From positions 1-6,425 of the forward strand of contig JAHEDB010000134.1 in assembly GCA_024641465.1 (NCBI GenBank): a stretch of DNA of 6,425 nucleotides, in the 5' to 3' direction. The notes beneath the pieces were generated by a model that saw nothing but the letters and a program-made list of their open reading frames with translations, searched no databases and was not told the origin of the DNA. This document shows, in pieces, positions 1 through 4,999 of this stretch. The position numbers were made by a program, and so were the translations under genes. How positions within the stretch are numbered: position 1 is the stretch's first letter; each line of letters begins with the position of its first letter. Source of the stretch: Chromatiales bacterium (lineage in GTDB: Bacteria; Pseudomonadota; Gammaproteobacteria; UBA6429; Thiohalophilaceae).

Positions 1-265
1 CCACCAGGTCCGCCATCTTGGCCCTTGACCATGGCCAACGACCTTCAGCACGCAGACTCTTTTCATCTACGTCAACAATGACAACACGTTTATCCTGTTG
101 GATATTTTTCGGTAAGGTGGCTGTCAGCCGCAGATCAAAGGCAAGCAGCTCAAGGCGTTGGCGAAGATTAACAGCCGTATCATAGCGTGTGGTTTGGAAC
201 CAGATGAATACACCGAAAATGATCAGACCAAGTATGATGCTGGTAATTTTTCGGGCATTTTGCAT
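1..265 (-). CDS. CHASE2-domain sensor protein, N-terminal part (gene continues beyond base 1)
   Basis: This reading frame gives 88 residues from an ATG at 265 and is still open at the window edge. Residues 1-6 are short and basic, and residues 7-23 form a hydrophobic segment that is probably the first transmembrane helix. The rest looks like the start of a periplasmic CHASE2 domain: an FDLRL motif at 43-47, a VVIVDVDEKSL stretch at 61-71 and GRWPWSR at 75-81, which are its hallmarks. CHASE2 is an extracytoplasmic sensory domain usually followed by further membrane helices and a cytoplasmic adenylate/guanylate cyclase, histidine kinase or other output domain. The output domain is outside the window, so the enzyme type is unknown. 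An in-frame TGA at 290-292 and the lack of other start codons fix the start, although no good ribosome binding site precedes it. It follows tatD by 31 nt and is probably in the same operon. The domain call is fairly secure. Confidence 0.8.
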   Translation of the reverse strand, partial: MQNARKITSIILGLIIFGVFIWFQTTRYDTAVNLRQRLELLAFDLRLTATLPKNIQQDKRVVIVDVDEKSLRAEGRWPWSRAKMADLV

Positions 266-296
266 ATTGGTGTCGTCAGGTCCGGAGATTCAGTCG

Positions 297-1085
297 TTAG
301 TCTTGCCCTTTGCCAAACAGGGCGAAATAATTATGTGTAGTCGCAGCGGCAATCTCTTGCAGAGTAGTTTGCCGCAACTCGGCGATATGTTCCGCCACTT
401 GCCTGACATAGGCAGGTTGATTGGACTTGCCACGAAAAGGCACCGGTGCCAGATAGGGTGAATCGGTTTCCACCAACATGCGATCCAGCGGAACCTTTCT
501 GGCTACCTCTTTCAATTCAGTGGCGCTGTTGAAGGTCACGATACCGGAAAACGAGATCATGAAATTCAGATCCAGGGCCTGTTGGGCGACTGTCCAGTTT
601 TCCGTAAAACAATGCATCACACCACCGACCTCATCCGCCCGCTCTTCCTTGAGGATCCGTAGAGTATCCTCGCTGGCATCGCGCATATGGATGATCAGGG
701 GTTTGGCAATCTGTTTGGCCGCGGCGATATGATTCCTGAAACGTTGCCGCTGCCACTCCAGGTCCCCTTCACTGCGAAAGTAATCCAGGCCGGTTTCACC
801 GATGGCCACGACCTGCCGGTCCTGTGCCAGTTCAATCAGTTCATCCACGGTGGGTTCCCGGCCATCGGTTTCATTGGGGTGCACACCGACCGAGGCGGAC
901 ACGTTGTGGTGTTGCCTGGCGGGTTGCAGGACATCTTCCAGGTGTTCCAGATCGATGCAGACACACAGCATGTGACCGACGCCCTGTTCACCGGCGGCCT
1001 GCAAGGCCTTGCCTAAATCACCATCGAAAGGTGTCAAATCAAGCCGATCGAGGTGGCAGTGGGAGTCAACAAGAAAAGGGGTCAT
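297..1085 (-). CDS. tatD: TatD-family metal-dependent hydrolase (YcfH-like), putative deoxyribonuclease
   Basis: A 262-residue protein, the usual length for the family, folding as an amidohydrolase-type TIM barrel. All expected metal ligands are visible: the HxH pair H9 and H11, E97 in GETGLDYF, H133 in IIHMRDA, H158 in GVMHCF, and D208 in ETDSPYLAP. GVHP at 67-70 is a further family signature. Characterised TatD proteins are divalent-metal-dependent 3'-5' exonucleases linked to DNA repair, and others show D-aminoacyl-tRNA deacylase activity; the true substrate here cannot be read from the sequence. The position after tmk-holB matches E. coli ycfH rather than the tat-operon tatD, so it is best treated as the YcfH orthologue. 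The ATG at 1085 places HSHCHLD at residues 8-13, as expected, but only a distant GGA (15 nt away) precedes it. It lies 43 nt after pilZ, behind a hairpin. Confidence 0.93.
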   Translation of the reverse strand: MTPFLVDSHCHLDRLDLTPFDGDLGKALQAAGEQGVGHMLCVCIDLEHLEDVLQPARQHHNVSASVGVHPNETDGREPTVDELIELAQDRQVVAIGETGLDYFRSEGDLEWQRQRFRNHIAAAKQIAKPLIIHMRDASEDTLRILKEERADEVGGVMHCFTENWTVAQQALDLNFMISFSGIVTFNSATELKEVARKVPLDRMLVETDSPYLAPVPFRGKSNQPAYVRQVAEHIAELRQTTLQEIAAATTHNYFALFGKGQD

Positions 1086-1106
1086 AACAAATCAATTTTT
1101 TCCGGG

Positions 1107-1132
1107 GTGATGCAGGTATACCCTGCTATCAC
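1107..1132 (-). other. Intergenic RNA hairpin between pilZ and tatD
   Basis: On the minus strand the bases starting at the pilZ stop codon fold into a stem of about 10 base pairs with one bulged A (1127) and a five-base loop (GTATA, 1117-1121). The arms are GTGAT plus GCAGG on the 5' side and CCTGC plus ATCAC on the 3' side. The pilZ TGA is inside the 5' arm and is followed in frame by a second stop, TAG. No T-run follows on the minus strand; instead CCCCGG and six A residues lead to the tatD start 21 nt later. It therefore does not look like an intrinsic terminator. It could protect or process the message, or modulate tatD translation. The pairing is seen in the sequence; any function is inference. 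Confidence 0.45.
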
Positions 1133-1491
1133 ATGGTATGGGTTTGGCGATCGGATTTTAATGCGCCGGCGAGATAGGTTTCGATCTTATTGCGTGCACC
1201 GCCACCGTCCTGCTCACTAAATTGCACACCGATACCCGCCGCGCGATTGGCCTGCGCACCCTTGGGGGTAACCCAGATAATTTTACCGGCGACCGGCAGT
1301 TTTTCGGTTTCGTCCATCAGGGTCAGCAACATAAAGACTTCGTCGCCCAGCTTATAGGTCTTATTGGTGGGAATGAACAGGCCGCCATTTTTTACAAAGG
1401 GCATGTAGGCCGCATAGAGCGCGCTTTTGTCCCTGATGGTCAGGGATAAAATACCCTGTCGTGCCCCAATGCCTGCCGGTATCTCTGCCAT
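1129..1491 (-). CDS. pilZ: Type IV pilus biogenesis protein PilZ
   Basis: A 120-residue single-domain PilZ protein very like the founding PilZ of Pseudomonas aeruginosa, with the family stretches LYAAYMPFVKNGGLFIPT (25-42), YKLGDEVFMLLTLMDE (46-61), GKIIWVTPKGAQ (69-80), RAAGIGVQF (83-91) and a C-terminal helix ending in SDRQTHTM. PilZ acts in the cytoplasm in type IV pilus assembly, where related proteins bind the extension ATPase PilB and the regulator FimX. Unlike later members of the PilZ superfamily it lacks the N-terminal RxxxR c-di-GMP motif. At the D/NxSxxG position it has F32 and K34 ahead of G37, so direct c-di-GMP binding is not expected. It starts 16 nt after holB with an AGGA (1503-1506) 11 nt before the ATG, and ends with tandem stops TGA TAG. 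The location between holB and tatD is the known Pseudomonas arrangement. Confidence 0.96.
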   Translation of the reverse strand: MAEIPAGIGARQGILSLTIRDKSALYAAYMPFVKNGGLFIPTNKTYKLGDEVFMLLTLMDETEKLPVAGKIIWVTPKGAQANRAAGIGVQFSEQDGGGARNKIETYLAGALKSDRQTHTM

Positions 1492-1502
1492 GTCGTGTTA
1501 TT

Positions 1503-1506
1503 TCCT
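1503..1506 (-). promoter_or_regulatory. Ribosome binding site of pilZ
   Basis: AGGA lies 11 nt ahead of the pilZ ATG, within the 16-nt gap after the holB stop codon. It supports the chosen start, although the spacing is at the long end of the usual range. Confidence 0.5.
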
Positions 1507-1507
1507 G

Positions 1508-2491
1508 TTACTTAACGGTTTTCAAATAGGTCCAGTTCAACAGCAAACCTTCCAGTAATAATAATTCGTTTGCCGAGGTCTGGCGAAAGCGGATTGCGTC
1601 ACTCAGTTGATCGAGAAAATGATACAGCCGTTTTAAGTCTATCGCCTGAGCAAGGCTTTGCAACTGGTTGGCTATGTCCTGGTTGATAGCCAGACTTTCA
1701 TCCCCACACTTAATACGGATCATGTCGCATACCCAGTGATACAACCATTGTAGCGGCTTACCCTCGGTCTGCTTTAACCACTCCCCGGCCACCGCGATGG
1801 CCTGTTTTTTACCTCCGGCGACGGCCGTCAGATCCTGCAATAGTTGCTGTCGCAGCTGAATGGTGCCATTGGCGGCCATCTGTCTGGCCAGCAGGGGGGC
1901 GCCACCGGCAGTAATGAGCAATTTATCCGCCTGAGCAGGGTCATCGATAGTGCTTTTAAGCCAGCTCAGGGCCGCCGCGTGCTCTGGCATGCTGAAGCGC
2001 AGCATCTGACAGCGGCTGCGGATGGTGGCCGGCAGACGGGATAGCTGTGAAGTCACCAGGATGATCAGCGTATTGGCCTGCGGCTCCTCCAGTGTCTTAA
2101 GCAGGGCGTTGGCCGCGGCCAGGTTCATTTGTTCGGCCGGCGATACCAGCACCGTGCGATAACCGCCAAAATGCGCGCTGAGGCTCATCTGGCGGATAAG
2201 TTCCCGCACCTGATCGATTTTGATGGCCTTACCGGCTTCCTCCGGCTGGATAGAGATGAAATCAGGGTGATTGCCGCTGTCGATCAGCTGGCAGGACTTG
2301 CACACACCACACGCCAGTCCATCCGCCCCGACCTGCTCACAGAGGAGCGCGGTGGCGGCCGTACGGGCAAATTCTTCCTTGCCGATGCCCTCGGGGCCAT
2401 ACAATAACAGGGCATGCGGCAACTGGCCTTTACTGCGGCGTTGCAGAAACTGCTGCCACGGCGCAGTCTGCCAGGGGTAAATGTTCGTCAT
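1508..2491 (-). CDS. holB: DNA polymerase III delta' subunit
   Basis: A 327-residue AAA+ clamp-loader subunit, close to the E. coli HolB length. It works in the DnaX complex that opens the beta sliding clamp and loads it at primed sites. The N-terminal AAA+ domain has a P-loop-like GPEGIGKE at 32-39, followed by a four-cysteine zinc module (C51, C61, C64, C67). LLKTLEEP is at 130-137 and the SRC motif at 159-161, whose arginine serves as the arginine finger to a neighbouring DnaX subunit. The Walker B region (VLVSPAEQMN, 114-123) lacks the usual Asp-Glu pair, and E39 replaces the P-loop Ser/Thr. It is therefore probably not an ATPase, as known for delta'. The C-terminal third is the helical collar domain. 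The start ATG overlaps the tmk stop codon, so translation is likely coupled. A DnaX identity is excluded by length and by these degenerate motifs. Confidence 0.95.
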   Translation of the reverse strand: MTNIYPWQTAPWQQFLQRRSKGQLPHALLLYGPEGIGKEEFARTAATALLCEQVGADGLACGVCKSCQLIDSGNHPDFISIQPEEAGKAIKIDQVRELIRQMSLSAHFGGYRTVLVSPAEQMNLAAANALLKTLEEPQANTLIILVTSQLSRLPATIRSRCQMLRFSMPEHAAALSWLKSTIDDPAQADKLLITAGGAPLLARQMAANGTIQLRQQLLQDLTAVAGGKKQAIAVAGEWLKQTEGKPLQWLYHWVCDMIRIKCGDESLAINQDIANQLQSLAQAIDLKRLYHFLDQLSDAIRFRQTSANELLLLEGLLLNWTYLKTVK

Positions 2492-2493
2492 CA
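2489..2493 (-). promoter_or_regulatory. TGATG stop-start overlap, tmk/holB
   Basis: On the minus strand the tmk TGA stop (2493-2491) and the holB ATG (2491-2489) share one base. This arrangement typically allows terminating ribosomes to restart on the next gene, and it fixes the holB start. Confidence 0.7.
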
Positions 2494-3114
2494 GGCGGTC
2501 AACTCATCCAGCACGGTTTTGATGCGTGATTGTACCTCGTTGATCGTGCCGCTGGCATCGATAATCCGATAGCGCTGGGGCGTGGCCCTGGCCCGTTCCA
2601 GGTAAACCGCCCTGACTCGCTCAAAAAATTGCTGTTTTTCCTGCTCAAAACGGTCAGGGGCACTGCGCTGCCCGGCACGCTTCAGGCCTTCGGCGACGGG
2701 TAAATCAAGCACCAGAGTCATGTCCGGTCGCAGTTCGCCTTGCACCCAGTCTTCCAGTATCGCGATACGATCTTTGTCGATACCCCGGCCGCCGCCCTGA
2801 TAGGCGTAGGTGGCATCGGTAAAACGATCACAAACGACCCATCGATCGGCCTGTAGCGCGGGGACGATCTTTTCCCGCAGATGCTGGGCACGGGCGGCGA
2901 ACATCAATAACAGTTCGGTGTCATCCGCCATGCTGGTCTGGCGCGCATCGAGCAGCAACTCGCGGATGCTTTCCGCCATGGGGGTGCCGCCTGGTTCACG
3001 GGTCAGGACGATGTCGTAACCGGCTTTTTTAAAATAGTCCTCGATAAAGGCGATGCTGGTGGTCTTGCCCACCCCTTCCGCGCCTTCGATGGTGATGAAT
3101 TTTCCACGGCTCAT
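2491..3114 (-). CDS. tmk: Thymidylate kinase (dTMP kinase)
   Basis: A 207-residue cytosolic P-loop kinase that converts dTMP and ATP to dTDP and ADP, the step common to de novo and salvage dTTP synthesis. The P-loop GAEGVGKTT is at 11-19, the TREPGGTP dTMP-binding stretch at 38-45, and the DRF motif with TDATYAYQGGGRG at 96-111. The LID region around 145-158 carries several arginines (R146, R150, R155). A P-loop without a basic residue together with an arginine-rich LID is the E. coli-like type II pattern. The ATG at 3114 lies 12 nt after the mltG stop and is the only standard start between that in-frame stop and the P-loop. The leader is A-rich with no recognisable Shine-Dalgarno sequence, so expression may depend on coupling to mltG. 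Its end overlaps holB. Confidence 0.96.
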   Translation of the reverse strand: MSRGKFITIEGAEGVGKTTSIAFIEDYFKKAGYDIVLTREPGGTPMAESIRELLLDARQTSMADDTELLLMFAARAQHLREKIVPALQADRWVVCDRFTDATYAYQGGGRGIDKDRIAILEDWVQGELRPDMTLVLDLPVAEGLKRAGQRSAPDRFEQEKQQFFERVRAVYLERARATPQRYRIIDASGTINEVQSRIKTVLDELTA

Positions 3115-3126
3115 TTTGTTTGATAT

Positions 3127-4188
3127 TTAATGTTTGGTCTTGCCTGTTTTGGCATCGAACGTGGTAAAGGATTTTTTACGGCCCTTTAGCTGGTATTTGA
3201 TCACCGCCTGATTGTGCTCTTCCAGTGAGGCGGAAAAATAATGACTGCCATCGCCGCGAGACACAAAATACAGCGCATTACCTTCCGTAGGATGCATGGC
3301 CGCATGAATGGCCTCACCACCCGGCATGGCTATCGGTGTGGGCGGTAAACCATAGTGCCGATAAGTATTATACGGGGTATCCGCCTGTAGATCACGCCGC
3401 CGGATATTACCGTCAAAAGTCGGACCCAGACCATAGATGACAGTCGGATCAGTCTGTAGGCGCATGCGTTTTTCCAGTCGTCGAACAAATACCCCGGCGA
3501 TGGCCTGTCGCTCATGCGACTGCCCCGTCTCCTTTTCCACAATTGAGGCCATGGTGAGGGCTTCAACGGGTGTCTTGTATGGCAATCCTACGGCCCTCTG
3601 CTGCCATTCCGTAGCCAGTTTAGCCTGCATGGCCGTATAGGCGCGTTGCAGGAACTGCACATCGGTCAGCCCCTTCGGGAAGTGATAGGTGTCCGGATAG
3701 AAGCGCCCTTCAGGGTGAATGTCGGGGTAACCGATCTTGCTCATGATCTGCTTGTGCGAAAGTCCTTGCAGGCTATGGATGAGATAAGGATCATCATTAA
3801 TCACCTCGAGGAGTTGGTATATGTTCCAGCCCTCGACAATCGTAATCGCATACTGGATGACCTTGCCAGATAACAACTGCTGCATAAATTCACCGGCACG
3901 GACACCGGGTTTGATCTGATATTCACCGGTGCTGATCTTGTTCGCTGAACCGTGCAGCTTGGCATATAACAACAAATAACGCGGTTTCTTGATGTAACCA
4001 CGCTTGTGTAAATCATAAATAATTCGGGTCAGATTCGAACCGGCACCGACTTCGTAGTTCACGGCCTCACCGGTTTTGATCATAGGTGAGTTAATCACCG
4101 AGAAGTAGTCGAAAACCGCAATGGTTAACAACAGGCCCACCAGGAACATGAGCTTAATGGAATTTGATTTTGATAATTTAAAAGGCAT
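3127..4188 (-). CDS. mltG: Endolytic murein transglycosylase MltG (YceG-like)
   Basis: A 353-residue inner-membrane protein that cleaves nascent peptidoglycan strands and is thought to set glycan chain length. A short basic N-terminus is followed by one transmembrane helix at about 11-28, with the remainder periplasmic. Residues of roughly 40-120 form the LysM-like region (YEVGAGSNLTRIIYDL, 45-60, and GEYQIKPG, 88-95). The catalytic domain has EGRFYPDTYHF at 160-170, the SIVEKET motif at 215-221 with catalytic glutamate E218, LQTDPTVIYG at 244-253, and GLPPTPIAMPG at 280-290. The protein ends in a lysine-rich tail of about 20 residues that looks longer than that of E. coli MltG. Its start overlaps the end of pabC by 11 nt, with an AGG (4195-4197) six bases ahead of the ATG. 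pabC-mltG-tmk is the classic gammaproteobacterial order. Confidence 0.96.
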   Translation of the reverse strand: MPFKLSKSNSIKLMFLVGLLLTIAVFDYFSVINSPMIKTGEAVNYEVGAGSNLTRIIYDLHKRGYIKKPRYLLLYAKLHGSANKISTGEYQIKPGVRAGEFMQQLLSGKVIQYAITIVEGWNIYQLLEVINDDPYLIHSLQGLSHKQIMSKIGYPDIHPEGRFYPDTYHFPKGLTDVQFLQRAYTAMQAKLATEWQQRAVGLPYKTPVEALTMASIVEKETGQSHERQAIAGVFVRRLEKRMRLQTDPTVIYGLGPTFDGNIRRRDLQADTPYNTYRHYGLPPTPIAMPGGEAIHAAMHPTEGNALYFVSRGDGSHYFSASLEEHNQAVIKYQLKGRKKSFTTFDAKTGKTKH

Positions 4189-4999
4189 ATTCAGCCTGTA
4201 ACATTAATTGTAATTGTCGGGTCACAGGTCCCACCGTAAACGTCTTGTTAAATATATAGCTTACCGGCCATATACCAATCAAACTATTGGAGATAAAAAT
4301 TTCTTCGGCATCAACTAACTCACTTTCTGCCCATAAACCCATAGTAATGGAAATTGACCCTTGTTTCGCAAGCCCTATCACAATTTCACGCATCACCCCT
4401 TCAACACCACACCGTGAAAGATCCGGTGTGTAAAGCTGGTTATCCTTACACCAGAAGATATTGCTCATGGTACCTTCGACGATATTGCCGTCAATATCGC
4501 GCAACACACCTTCCTGATATTCCTGCCCCGACCATTCATTGCGCGCCAGGACCTGTTCGAGCCGATTGAGATGTTTGATGCCGGCCAGCGCCGGATTGAT
4601 GCCGAGGCGGGTCTGGCAGGGATAGAGTCTGACGCCGTGTTGCCAATAATCAGCCGGAGTCCCTGCTGCCTCTGACAGGATCATAATACGCGATGGTCGG
4701 GTTGGCGCAGGGGCGGCATAACCACGGGGTCCTTCGCCACGGGTAATGATCAATTTCACCACGGCCTGCTGTGCAGCGCCGATCAGTGCCGACATTTCCT
4801 GGAGCAGAATATTTTCTTCCGGTACGGGTATGGCGAGTCGCTGACAGCCTTTCTGCAGGCGTTGCCAATGGTACGACCAGAGAGGCACCTGCCCGGACTG
4901 AACGCGCAGGGTTTCAAACAGACCGTCACCGTATTGCAGGCCGCGATCAAGGATATGAATATGCTCGGCCGGTTTTCCGTTTAACAAGATACGTGTCAT
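4178..4999 (-). CDS. pabC: Aminodeoxychorismate lyase (4-amino-4-deoxychorismate lyase)
   Basis: A 273-residue fold-type IV PLP enzyme that splits 4-amino-4-deoxychorismate into p-aminobenzoate and pyruvate, the last step of PABA synthesis for folate. Landmarks are DRGLQYGDGLFET at 18-30, ITRGEGPRGY at 85-94 and GIKHLNRLEQVLAR at 140-153. The last contains K142, the expected Schiff-base lysine. EGTMSNIFW at 175-183, with E175, is the usual cofactor-contacting stretch. Branched-chain aminotransferases and D-amino acid transaminases share the fold. The length, the LNRLEQV motif and the pabB-mltG neighbours point to PabC. Its ATG overlaps the pabB stop (ATGA), suggesting translational coupling of two enzymes with a shared intermediate. 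The last third of the gene is much more AT-rich than the first: sampled 60-base blocks run about 35-38% GC at 4201-4320 versus 65% at 4561-4620. Confidence 0.95.
   Translation of the reverse strand: MTRILLNGKPAEHIHILDRGLQYGDGLFETLRVQSGQVPLWSYHWQRLQKGCQRLAIPVPEENILLQEMSALIGAAQQAVVKLIITRGEGPRGYAAPAPTRPSRIMILSEAAGTPADYWQHGVRLYPCQTRLGINPALAGIKHLNRLEQVLARNEWSGQEYQEGVLRDIDGNIVEGTMSNIFWCKDNQLYTPDLSRCGVEGVMREIVIGLAKQGSISITMGLWAESELVDAEEIFISNSLIGIWPVSYIFNKTFTVGPVTRQLQLMLQAEYAF
4195..4197 (-). promoter_or_regulatory. Ribosome binding site of mltG
   Basis: A short AGG lies inside the end of pabC, six bases ahead of the mltG ATG. It is weak but well spaced and supports the overlapping start at 4188 over the internal methionine at residue 14, which would remove part of the membrane anchor. 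Confidence 0.4.
4996..4999 (-). promoter_or_regulatory. ATGA start-stop overlap, pabB/pabC
   Basis: The pabC ATG (4999-4997) and the pabB TGA (4998-4996) overlap in the four bases ATGA. This is a typical coupling signal and fixes the pabC start. Confidence 0.7.

Noticed and set aside
158..461. Two overlapping small plus-strand frames near the window start
   Set aside because: They run opposite the CHASE2 gene start and the tatD 3' end, have no ribosome binding site worth noting and carry no recognisable motif.
687..1016. 109-residue open frame on the plus strand
   Set aside because: It lies entirely antisense to tatD, whose six metal ligands and family motifs are intact on the minus strand. 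The product resembles nothing I recognise.
1091..1132. Possible intrinsic terminator between pilZ and tatD
   Set aside because: On the minus strand the hairpin is followed by A residues, not T residues. The T-run on the plus strand precedes the hairpin rather than following it.
1508..2491. DnaX (gamma/tau) as an alternative for this clamp-loader gene
   Set aside because: At 327 residues it is too short, and the degenerate Walker B and the position after tmk identify it as HolB.
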